Part shown: one piece after another, positions 42,746 to 51,700 of the stretch | Layout: each line of letters begins with the position of its first letter | Position numbering within the stretch: position 1 is the first letter of the stretch | Assembly: GCA_031287565.1 (NCBI GenBank) | Contig: JAITSS010000072.1 | Coordinates: 36,205-100,204, forward strand | Length of the DNA stretch: 64,000 nucleotides | Source of the DNA: Desulfobulbaceae bacterium | GTDB lineage: Bacteria > Desulfobacterota > Desulfobulbia > Desulfobulbales > Desulfocapsaceae | Direction of reading: 5' to 3' | Notes under the pieces: model-generated | What the model saw: the letters and a program-made list of their open reading frames with translations, nothing else | What the model was told of the DNA's origin: nothing | The model's database searches: none | Translations under genes and position numbers: made by a program

Positions 42746-45190
42746 CTATATGCTAGATTGTTTTGATTTGGCATCCCGCTCCGCCAAATCGCCATACCAC
42801 CGCTCGTTTGTTTGACTGGATAATCGATTCACCACCTGCTCATCAACGCTACGCAGATGCACATCCTGTTGCGGGAAGGGCATTTCGATACCGGCCTCCT
42901 GAAAACGACCATCAATTTCGATATTCAGTTCACTTAAAATATTGGTCGAATCAAGATAATCGGGTAGCCAGACGCGCAGCTGAAAATCGAGCGAGCTGGC
43001 CGCAAAAGCGAGAAATAAAACCATGGGTTTCGGATCGGACAGCACGCCGGGATGCTCCAGGGCGCAGGCCAGCAGAATTTCCATGACTTTGGCCGTATCC
43101 GACCCATAGGCGACGCTTATCGGCACTTTCAACCGCATTCGTCGATTTGTCAGCGTCCAGTTTGTGACCTGACCGGTAATAAGTATGGAATTGGGCACCA
43201 CGATTTCAGCATTATCGTAGGTGCGGATGACAGTGGCGCGCAGACCGACCTCTTTCACCTCGCCGGTATCGGCGCCAAACTGGATGGTGTCGCCGACCTT
43301 TATCGGCCTCTCAAACAACAAAATCAGGCCGCTGGCGAAATTATTGACGATGGCCTGCAAACCAAAACCGATGCCGACACTTAAAGCGCCGCCGACAATC
43401 GTCAGCTGCTCCAGCTTGAAGCCCAAGACCTTCAGCATGACCAGAAAAGTCAGGAACAAAATGGCGTAATGGGTGAGGCGGGCAATCGACATGCGCACGC
43501 CACGCTCAGTGGTGTAGCGCGGCAACAACCCGTTCACGAGGATATATTGGCTGGTCTTCGAGACCAGCAATCCAACATAAAATATCAGGATAACGAGCAC
43601 GATGAATCCTGGCGAAACCCGGACATCGCCAACGGTAAAACCAAAATCGTTGATCCCTTTGATCGCCGCATCAACACTGGGATAGAGCGTCCACACCACG
43701 GCGATGACCGCCAGCATCAGAAGCCCATGCGCCCACAACAGAATCGGGCGGCTTTTGCGCAGAATAATCGCCTGGTTGTCGCGAATCACCGCCATCGGAA
43801 TCAGGGATAACAGAAGCTCCAACACGCTTGCGTGAAAGCGAAACAGCATCCAGATCATCAAAATGGAAACGATGGTCGAAAGAACCACGAGAAAAAAGAA
43901 GACCGCGAAATGGTCGAACCCGGCCAATCCGGCCAAGAGCACAACCAGCGCCAACACGCCCCAGGATTTCCGCGACAGTTTTTCAATGCCGCCGTCGTCG
44001 TCGCGTTTGCCGCGCCAGCCCATGAAATACAAAACGGCGGCGGCTATTGAGAGCAGAAACACGGAGAGAAACACCAAGGTCGTCGGCAGATTTATGGTGG
44101 TTAAAAGAAGCGTCAAGGCGAGAAAAAGCGCCAGCCGGGCCAAGGCGCGCCGCCGACTGACCCGCAGATGAGCGCCGGACAGAAGCCGCACCACGGCGAG
44201 GATGTTGGCGATGTGCAGAAGCGAGGCCCATTCCGGCGGCAAATCGAGTTCCGAGGAAATTTTACCTAGCATTAACATGCCGCTTGAAATCAGGAACACG
44301 GCGGTTGACCAGGGCTGGTTGGCGAAAGCCGCCCAGGTTACGGCCTCGTGAAAGCGTCCCGACCAGCGGATGAGAAAGGCCAGCGGCGCGATCAAAACCA
44401 GAAAAAGCAGGCGCGGCCCCTGTTCCCGCAGCAGGTCGCGCTGTTCGATGAGAAAAATCACGCCGCTACGCCAGGTTTCCTTCAGCAATTCGGCGTTGAA
44501 GCGGGTGTAAAAACCGGCGTCGAACAGCGAAGGCCCATGTTTCATCATGTTTTCTGAACGAGCTTTTTTGCTGATGTCCGCCAGATCGTTTTTCACCGCC
44601 TGGAGCCGCGCCTGCAAGTCCCCAGCCCGGCGTCCCACATCAAGAAAAGGCGACAGGCTTTTATCGATCAAAAAGATGGCTTGATCAATTTCCTTGCCGA
44701 GATTTTTTTTCTCATCCTGAACAATCGACAGCGCCTTGCCGGTATCGACTTGCAAATCGGCGAGAGCGGCCTTGCTTTTCGTCCAGTTCTCCCGCCCGGC
44801 CGACAGCTCGGCCACCGTCGCCCGCAGCGGCTCGACAATCTTGGCCAGACGATTTTCCAGCCGCTGCTCCTGGCCTTCATAGGCCTGATTGCGGGACATG
44901 CGCATCCGGTCGCCGCCTTTGAAAAAGGAGATTTCTTCCTGCATCTTTCTGACATCGGCGTCCAGCTCGGTCAGTTGCCTATCCGATTCCGCCGCATCCG
45001 GCAAGGCGGCCAGGCGCTCCTTCAGATTCAGCAGCTTTTCGGGAATGCTGGCGGAAAGCGACATAATGTCCACCAAGCCAGAGCCTGACGCCGCCGGTGG
45101 CGAATCGGTTTTCTGGTCTCCAGGGGCGGCTGACAGATTGATAGGCGACAGCAGACAGGCAAGCAGGATGAACAATGGAAAGAAGCGCAT
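42746..45190 (-). CDS. MscS-family mechanosensitive channel, MscK/DUF3772-like
   Basis: 814 aa. Signal peptide (FPLFILLACLLSPINLSA), a large periplasmic coiled-coil region (about 40-210), about eleven membrane helices, and the MscS core near the C-terminus. The pore helix region is GGALSVGIGFGLQAIVNNFA; the beta domain follows (IKVGDTIQF, GLRATVIRTYDNAEIVVPNS, VTNWTLTN). It releases solutes upon hypo-osmotic shock. First gene of a minus-strand run with the RelA/SpoT and GT2 genes, 8 bases ahead of the former. Confidence 0.93.
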   Translation of the reverse strand: MRFFPLFILLACLLSPINLSAAPGDQKTDSPPAASGSGLVDIMSLSASIPEKLLNLKERLAALPDAAESDRQLTELDADVRKMQEEISFFKGGDRMRMSRNQAYEGQEQRLENRLAKIVEPLRATVAELSAGRENWTKSKAALADLQVDTGKALSIVQDEKKNLGKEIDQAIFLIDKSLSPFLDVGRRAGDLQARLQAVKNDLADISKKARSENMMKHGPSLFDAGFYTRFNAELLKETWRSGVIFLIEQRDLLREQGPRLLFLVLIAPLAFLIRWSGRFHEAVTWAAFANQPWSTAVFLISSGMLMLGKISSELDLPPEWASLLHIANILAVVRLLSGAHLRVSRRRALARLALFLALTLLLTTINLPTTLVFLSVFLLSIAAAVLYFMGWRGKRDDDGGIEKLSRKSWGVLALVVLLAGLAGFDHFAVFFFLVVLSTIVSILMIWMLFRFHASVLELLLSLIPMAVIRDNQAIILRKSRPILLWAHGLLMLAVIAVVWTLYPSVDAAIKGINDFGFTVGDVRVSPGFIVLVILIFYVGLLVSKTSQYILVNGLLPRYTTERGVRMSIARLTHYAILFLTFLVMLKVLGFKLEQLTIVGGALSVGIGFGLQAIVNNFASGLILLFERPIKVGDTIQFGADTGEVKEVGLRATVIRTYDNAEIVVPNSILITGQVTNWTLTNRRMRLKVPISVAYGSDTAKVMEILLACALEHPGVLSDPKPMVLFLAFAASSLDFQLRVWLPDYLDSTNILSELNIEIDGRFQEAGIEMPFPQQDVHLRSVDEQVVNRLSSQTNERWYGDLAERDAKSKQSSI

Positions 45191-45667
45191 AATTTTTTTT
45201 GCAAGAATTGTGAGAAAAAAGACCGGGCCAAGCCAACGACGAAAACGCGGCTCGGCGACGACCGCGCCAACCCGCTCCTACCAGTAGGAAAGGGGAAAAG
45301 CGGGGGTAATGAAAAATACACGAAAAAAACAGCGCGAAAAACCAGAGAACCAATCGGCAGGATCATCGGCGGACTCTCTTTATGATAGGGAGCATCGGCG
45401 AATTGCCACAATGTGGTGTAAAAAAATTTTATTTTGTAAAAATTTTTGCTTATGCCGACAGCGACCGCCGCTTTCCACCGCGACTTTCCTCGCCCGCCGT
45501 CGCCCGCGCCCGGCGAACGACGCGACCACTCTATCCGCGCCCTGGCCAAATCCAAAGCCACTGGGTGTTCCGGTAACAATACCGCTCAAACTCGTTGTTT
45601 GCGAAAATGCGGTCATCGCCTCTCCTGAAATCTCCATTAGCGCGGTTTGAAATCGGGCAAAGGGAAA
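45191..45667. other. Divergent intergenic region mscK-like / pilin operon
   Basis: About 480 bases. It contains the promoter of the minus-strand channel gene and, at its right end, the sigma-54 promoter of the minor pilin operon. An AT-rich stretch (about 45415-45450) with AAAAAAATTTTATTTTGTAAAA could be an activator or IHF-type site, but no clear NtrC/PilR-type dyad was identified. No credible gene; short ORFs are not supported. Confidence 0.5.
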
Positions 45668-45683
45668 TGGTATGCTTTTTGCT
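45668..45683 (+). promoter_or_regulatory. Sigma-54 (RpoN) promoter of the minor pilin operon
   Basis: TGGTATGCTTTTTGCT matches the -24/-12 consensus TGGCAC-N5-TTGCW, with the GG (45669-45670) and GC (45681-45682) separated by exactly 10 bases. Transcription would start near 45694, 65 bases before the pilin ATG at 45759. This also argues against the longer pilin frame starting at 45672. An NtrC-type activator gene lies at the other end of the cluster (53317-54705). Confidence 0.85.
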
Positions 45684-45758
45684 TTATTGACGGGCGTGGT
45701 GATCAATCGCCTCGGTCGGCAATACAGAAAAAGAAGAGAAAACATAAGACAGAAGCAT

Positions 45759-46250
45759 ATGAACCAATCCGCGTCCGCGCGCAAAGCCGGGTTTACCCTG
45801 GTCGAAGTCATGGTGACTCTGGCGGTCTTCGCCATTGTCGCGGCGGTGGCCGTCCCCGCCATCTCCGGTTGGCGTGACGCCTTCTCCCTGAAGAGCGCCA
45901 GCCAGGATGTGTACGCCATGCTCATGTTAGCGAAAACTGAGGCCATGAAACGCAATCGCACGCATACGGCGACATTTATCAGCCCCAGCGACATGCTGGT
46001 CTGCGCCGGGGCGGCGGCCTGCAATACCGCGCCGCCCGAAACCATGGTTAGACAAGAGACCTTGCCAAGCGACGTCCGTTTCGTTGCCCCAAGCGGCGGC
46101 GCTTGCGCGGCCCCGCTACCCAGCGGCGCCATCTCGTTTCGCGCCAATTCCATCCCGGTCGGCGGGCAATGCGGCTCGATTTCTTTGGCCGTCGGCGCGC
46201 GCCAGATGCGCATAGAAATCAACCGAGCCGGTAACATAACCGTCTTTTGA
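45759..46250 (+). CDS. Type IV minor pilin/pseudopilin, FimT/GspH type
   Basis: 163 aa. Short leader then the prepilin cleavage site: ARKAGFTLVEVMVTLAVFAI, with Gly before Phe and Glu5 of the mature protein. The hydrophobic N-terminal helix is followed by a GspH/FimT-like globular part with two cysteine pairs (CAGAAACN, and Cys in GGACAA and GGQCGS). First gene of the operon; it starts downstream of the sigma-54 promoter. The frame extends to 45672, but that would overlap the promoter. Confidence 0.9.
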   Translation: MNQSASARKAGFTLVEVMVTLAVFAIVAAVAVPAISGWRDAFSLKSASQDVYAMLMLAKTEAMKRNRTHTATFISPSDMLVCAGAAACNTAPPETMVRQETLPSDVRFVAPSGGACAAPLPSGAISFRANSIPVGGQCGSISLAVGARQMRIEINRAGNITVF

Positions 46251-46267
46251 ACCAACGCAGACACGAC

Positions 46268-46939
46268 ATGAGCAAACGGACGCATCGCGCACATCCAGTG
46301 AGCCGCTCGGCGGGTTTCACCCTGGTCGAATTGATGATGGCCTTAGTCATCGCCATGCTGGCCATGTCGGCGATTCTGGTCGCCAACGCCGGGCAGCACC
46401 GCACCTATAACAGCCAATTGCAGATTGCCGACGCCCGACAGAAAACCCGCGCGGTGATCGCCATGCTACGCGCCGACCTGCTGATGGCCGACACCTTTAC
46501 CGTCGCGCAGCCGACAGCCATGACGTTCACCAGGGCCGATGGTCTTGTCATCGCCTATACCTGGGTAGCGGCCGATAGTAATGGCAACGGCATCACGCCA
46601 GAGCTGATGCGCGAGGAAGGAACGGCGGGACCGGAGGTCTTCGCCGAAGGCATTGACGGCATTGAATTTTTCTATCGTTTCGACGCCGCGCCGCCAACCA
46701 CCGCGCCCGCGCCCGCGCAGTTTAGCGACATCAGTTCGGTGACGCTTTCGATAGTCGGCCAGGCCGGCGGCCCCGACCCACGCTATAGCGATAGCGACAC
46801 CTATGTCACCGCATCCGGCAATCCGTGGGTTCAAACCGCCGCGCCAGCCGCCGGGAATCTCAACAACGCGCCGCTGAACGACAATTTTCACCGTCGATTC
46901 TGGCGGGAAACCGTCGCCTGCCGCAACATGGCGCACTGA
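46268..46939 (+). CDS. Type IV minor pilin, PilW type
   Basis: 223 aa. Prepilin peptidase site SAGFTLVELMMALVIAM, then a long N-terminal helix and a globular domain. Residues 103-114 read DSNGNGITPELM, a calcium-loop-like DxNxNG sequence. The start at 46268 (ATG) was preferred to a TTG at 46247; neither has a strong ribosome-binding site. It follows the FimT-like gene by 17 bases and ends 1 base before the next pilin gene. Confidence 0.88.
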   Translation: MSKRTHRAHPVSRSAGFTLVELMMALVIAMLAMSAILVANAGQHRTYNSQLQIADARQKTRAVIAMLRADLLMADTFTVAQPTAMTFTRADGLVIAYTWVAADSNGNGITPELMREEGTAGPEVFAEGIDGIEFFYRFDAAPPTTAPAPAQFSDISSVTLSIVGQAGGPDPRYSDSDTYVTASGNPWVQTAAPAAGNLNNAPLNDNFHRRFWRETVACRNMAH

Positions 46940-46940
46940 T

Positions 46941-47567
46941 ATGTCTCATACCATGAATACCGCGCATTTCATGAAGCCAACACCCCGCGTCTTAACGAAA
47001 ACCCGCAACGGCCAGGGCGGATTTACCCTCATCGAGGCCATGATCGCCGTGATGATTCTGATCATCGGCATTCTTTCTCTGTACACCATGCAGGTCGGGG
47101 CGATTCATGCCAACGCCAGGGCCGACAGCGTTTCCCACATGTCGAGTTGGGCGACCGACCGGATTGAGGAAATCCTCGCCAACCAACACGATTATGACGA
47201 GTTGGTGGAAAACGACGGTGAAGACGATGGCGCGGGCCATGACATCAATGAAAACGGCATCGACGACGTCGATGAGGGACACGGCCGCCCGTGGCGTGAA
47301 TTCGGCCTGAATGACCCGAAAATGCGGGCGGATGGCGAGGAGCCTCCCTACCAATCTTTAGGATTTAACTGCGACGCTTACGAAGGCCCGATGTTTTTCC
47401 AGGCCGACTACTGCGAGGAGGCCCCGGAATCACGCGGCCTGATCTTCTGGAATATCGCCGAGGACACGCCGACCAAAGGCGTTAAAACCATTCGCGTCAA
47501 GGTTGTCACCAAAGATTTCGGCGCGCCATTCACCACTTCGACCACCTATTTCAAAACAAAGCGCTAG
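46941..47567 (+). CDS. Type IV minor pilin, PilV type, with EF-hand-like loop
   Basis: 208 aa. The prepilin site is GQGGFTLIEAMIAVMILIIG. The globular domain has a strikingly acidic insert, residues 91-115, containing DINENGIDDVDE (101-112), which fits a 12-residue EF-hand-like calcium loop (Asp1, Asn3, Asn5, Gly6, Glu12). Such a loop is not standard in PilV. The gene lies between PilW-like and PilX-like genes with 1-base gaps on both sides. Confidence 0.88.
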   Translation: MSHTMNTAHFMKPTPRVLTKTRNGQGGFTLIEAMIAVMILIIGILSLYTMQVGAIHANARADSVSHMSSWATDRIEEILANQHDYDELVENDGEDDGAGHDINENGIDDVDEGHGRPWREFGLNDPKMRADGEEPPYQSLGFNCDAYEGPMFFQADYCEEAPESRGLIFWNIAEDTPTKGVKTIRVKVVTKDFGAPFTTSTTYFKTKR

Positions 47568-47568
47568 C

Positions 47569-48312
47569 ATGATTTCCTATACACCACACCACAGGCCATG
47601 CGGCAACCACGGCGGATTCGTGCTGATTTTCTCGCTGGTCATTCTGCTAACCCTGACGTTTCTGGGTTTCATGGCCACCCGCACCGCCGTCACCGAAAGC
47701 ACCCTCTCCGGCAACGAACGGGTGCAACGCGAGACCTTCTCATTGGCCGACGGCGGCACCGAGACGGCGATCATGCTGCTGAAAGACAATCTGGATTGCC
47801 CAACCGGCTTCCCGCAATATGTGCTGGATAACGGCGTCGGCGCCATGCGTTTTACGGCAAGCGCCGATTTTACCGGTGAGGAAAGCAAAAACATGTTTCT
47901 GAAACAATTACCCAGCGGCATTCGCGCCCAACTGCCGCCCATCCACGATGCGAATCAAGATATTCTGCGCCAGGCCTGCATCGCCAACGAGGGCGTCGTG
48001 ACGGCGGTCGGCGCGGGCGGCTGCGACCCATTGGCCGCCGACGCGGGCGCGCCGCACACAAATATTCTGTACGATCCGGATCCGGCAGGCGGCGGCGCAA
48101 TCTACGCCCCCGGCGAAAACGCCAACGCCACCGGCGGCGCCACCGGCAGCGGCTTCGACGCCAGCCACGGCGGCACCCAGAAAGACCTCGGCGTTTTTTC
48201 GCAGCATGTCGCCTATCGCCCTTCTGGTGGCGTAAATCGTATCACCAGAGAATCCATCATAAGGATAGAATGGCGACAAGTCCTTGAATCGGTCAACAAC
48301 TGCCGCTGGTAA
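47569..48312 (+). CDS. Type IV pilus assembly protein, PilX type
   Basis: 247 aa. The N-terminus CGNHGGFVLIFSLVILLTLT lacks the exact FTLxE but has the hydrophobic helix and the SLADGGTETA segment (AD-G-E) typical of PilX/PilX_N proteins. Helps prime the pilus tip together with PilV, PilW and PilY1. ATG at 47569 directly follows the stop of the PilV-like gene; the frame could extend into it (47503), which is unlikely. Confidence 0.85.
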   Translation: MISYTPHHRPCGNHGGFVLIFSLVILLTLTFLGFMATRTAVTESTLSGNERVQRETFSLADGGTETAIMLLKDNLDCPTGFPQYVLDNGVGAMRFTASADFTGEESKNMFLKQLPSGIRAQLPPIHDANQDILRQACIANEGVVTAVGAGGCDPLAADAGAPHTNILYDPDPAGGGAIYAPGENANATGGATGSGFDASHGGTQKDLGVFSQHVAYRPSGGVNRITRESIIRIEWRQVLESVNNCRW

Positions 48313-48342
48313 GGCGGCGACAACGAAACACGGGAGCGGTCC

Positions 48343-48675
48343 ATGCGAACCATCATGATTTTGCTGATTTTTTCTTTATTCATCGCCGAGGGCGTCGGCG
48401 CGATGACTGCCGCACCGACCAAGCGGGAAGAAGCGCGGACGGCACAGTCGCCTTCGTCCTCCTGGCAGGTGGAAAAGCATGACGAAAAAATCTATTTTCT
48501 GTCCTTTGACGGGGTGTATCTGCGCACCACCGCCGGAACCGCGCACGCCGCGACGGTGAAAATCGTCAACCACGGCACGGAGGACATCCGAGCACTCGAC
48601 GGCGCGACGCGAAAAATCGTGGTGGAATTCACCGTCGTCGATCGAGTGATTACACAGGCCGATATTTATCCCTGA
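48343..48675 (+). CDS. Small periplasmic protein in the pilin operon
   Basis: 110 aa with a signal peptide (TIMILLIFSLFIAEGVGAM) and a short beta-rich mature part (KIYFLSFDGVYLRTTAGTAH). No family is recognised. It is placed where the PilE/minor-pilin genes normally sit in such operons, between PilX-like and PilY1 genes, and may assist tip assembly. The start follows a GGAG site. Confidence 0.65.
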   Translation: MRTIMILLIFSLFIAEGVGAMTAAPTKREEARTAQSPSSSWQVEKHDEKIYFLSFDGVYLRTTAGTAHAATVKIVNHGTEDIRALDGATRKIVVEFTVVDRVITQADIYP

Positions 48676-48729
48676 CATTATAATAAATTCATTTAATATC
48701 CAGGAATCAGACAAGTAAGGAGTGCGGAC

Positions 48730-51700
48730 ATGACAAAGAGCGCGGTACGGGAATTATGCGCGGAGCTGGGCGTCGCCGTCGGCTGCGCCTGGCTTTTTTC
48801 CGGTCTCATTTTATGGCCGGTGACCAACAGCCTGGCCACGACCAGCGGTGATTTCGCCTCGGTGCCGCTGACCACCACCATCGCGGTGAAACCCAATATC
48901 CTGTTCGTCCTCGACAACTCAAACAGTATGGACGAGGACGTGGACGGCAACGCCGTTGGCAGCGCCAGTCCGAACAGCCGTTCGGAAATCGCCCGCAACG
49001 CCATCAAAGCCATCATCGACAAAAACAAAGACAGTATGCGCTTTGGTCTGATGGCCTACGATCAGCAAAATATACGAAGCTACAACCTGAGTAACAGTTT
49101 CTATTACTGTAGCTTCGACCCGGCCTCATACCAGCCAAATGTCGCGGTGACGCCGGAAATCCAGCGAGACCCGACTATCAACACGAAAAGATTTCCCAAC
49201 CCGGTCGATCCGGGCAATTTCATTTATTACGATACCGCCCTGCCCATGTACGGCGCCACCGCCGATGTCAGGCCGTGGTTCTGCTATTCCGGCAATTACA
49301 TCGCCGACGACAACTGGGCCAACGACATTTACCGTTGCGTTACGGAAAAGACCGGAACGCAGGCGACGCCGATGGGCATTACCGATATCGCCACCCTCGC
49401 TACCTATGGCTATGGTAGCACCGTGCTCTATACCTCGTATTTTATGCCAACCGACTCGGATTACGCCGCCGGTTTCAACGAGTTCGGCTATGAAAACGTC
49501 TCGCTGTACATCGGCAAAACCTGGTTTACCGATACCGTTTCCGGCGGTGGACGCCTGCATCTGAATGTCGAGGAATCAACCGAGGCGCACATCGCCGAAT
49601 TCTACGACCCGAAGGGATTTGAAAGCCCGCAGCCTGCCGATTACAACCCGGAAGCGGGCAAGCTGGGCCGCTCACAATTCGTCACCGCCACCGACACCCC
49701 TTTACGCAACGCCGGTCTGACGCCAATCGCTGGCACCCTTGATACGGCGCTGAAGTATTTCTCGCACCAGGAGACTCCGACGGTGGCCGGTCTTGCGGCG
49801 AATAACCCGATCATCGCCCCCTGCCAGAAAAACTTCATCGTTCTCGTGACCGACGGTTTGCCCTCGACTGATGCAAGCGGCACCACCGGCGATACCGAGG
49901 AGCTTTTGGCGGAAGTCGAACAAAAAATCACAGCCCTGCGCAGCCTGACCAACGACGCCGAACCGGGCATGTCCTTTGATGTGCGCACCTTCGTCGTCGG
50001 CTTCGCCTTACCCGCCGAAAGCGGCAACCAGCTCGACGCTCTGGCGGTCGCCGGCGGCACCGATGTCAATGGCCATGCCTATCTCGCCAACGACCCGGAT
50101 CAACTGGCTTCGCAGTTACAGGAAATTTTCCAGCAGATTTCCAAAGAAGCGTCGTCGGGGACGGCGGCGGCCATCAACACCAATTCCCATTCCAGCGAAG
50201 GCGGAGTTTTTCAGAGCATGTTCTATCCGCTGATCCGCGATGCCGCAGCCAGGAGCATCTACTGGGCCGGCGATGTCAGCGGCTTGTTCATGGACAAATA
50301 CGGGCGGCTGCGCGAGGACACCAACGGCAATCACATGTTGGATGACGACGGCGATAACGCCGACCGCATCGTTACCTATCAGCAGAATTCCGGCAGCATC
50401 ATCGGATTCGCGACGCCAGTCGGCGCTCTGACTGAAAAAACCGTCGTCACCATGGACGCTGCGGCAAATCTTGCCGGGAAATATTTCTTCATCAACGCCA
50501 CCGGCGGCAGACATTACTATGTCTGTTTCAACGTCGATACCATGGTCGTCGCCGACACCGACATCAACACTTCGTTGTCGAGCGACGTGTATCGGCAGCG
50601 CCTGGAAGTGAAACTGGCCGTGGCCGACAGCGCCGAAAGCGTGGCGAAAAAAACAGCGAGAATGCTGAATAATTCCATGGTCTTGAAAGCAACAGCCTCA
50701 AGCGCGCAAGTGACAATCGAAACTGTTTTGCCGGGCGATGTCGAAGATATGACCGTCGGCAACAGCGGCCTGGCCTTCAATATCACCCAACAGGGCGGAG
50801 AACCGTCGAGCGCCAATCCCAGCCACGGCGCCCGCAGCGACATCAAGTATCTGTGGAACGCCAGCGATTGGCTGGCGGCAATCAACGACAACGATATTCC
50901 AACGCAGCGCGCTTACGCCAGCGCCGAGAAAAAGCGCCACATCATCACCTTCGTCGATTACAACCAAAACGGTGTGCCCGACAGCGGCGAGCAGCAGGCC
51001 TTCACCGTCCCGACCGGGTCAATTCCCGATTCGGATATTCTTTCGTTCAACAGCCCGAATCTCATGCCGCTGATTCCGGTCAGCGAAAATTCAGTCGGTC
51101 GTATCGCCGAACTGCCGATCTTCAATACCATGAATCCCGCCGCGCCGAACTACGTTCCGGGCGCGCCCAGTGGCTGGGTTTTGGGCGGGGAATATATGCG
51201 GACGCAAATCAAACGGGTCGTCAACTTCATCCGCGGCCAGGATCAGTCAGCCGCCACCCTGAATGTACCCGGCCTGCCCGCTGGCTATGGCGATGTGACG
51301 CTGCCAGCTTTTCGTTCGCGACAAATCGAACGCGGCGGCCAGGTGCGCACCTGGCGATTAGGCGATATTGTGCACTCGAACCCGCTGGTGGTCGATCGGC
51401 CCAACCGCGGTTATCATCAAATCTACGACGACAGCAGTTATGGCCGTTTCATGGAGAAGTACGCCAACCGCCGCGCCGTGGTCTATGTCGGCGCCAACGA
51501 CGGCATGTTGCACGCCTTCAACGGCGGCTTCTATGAAAATCGTTACGACGCCTCGACGCCGCCGGACGGCAAGGCGGATATGCGCTATCTGACCCAACCG
51601 AAAAAATGGGTGGTCGATTCCAACAATGTCCGGGTTTTAACCAACGACGGCGACTTTACCCCCTATGACCTGGGGGCCGAATTGTGGGCCTATGTTCCAT

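Noticed and set aside
45380..46294. 304-codon minus-strand ORF over the first pilin gene
   Set aside because: It lies antisense to the FimT-like pilin and its sigma-54 promoter, has no family-like sequence, and is explained by GC-rich codon bias in the pilin gene.
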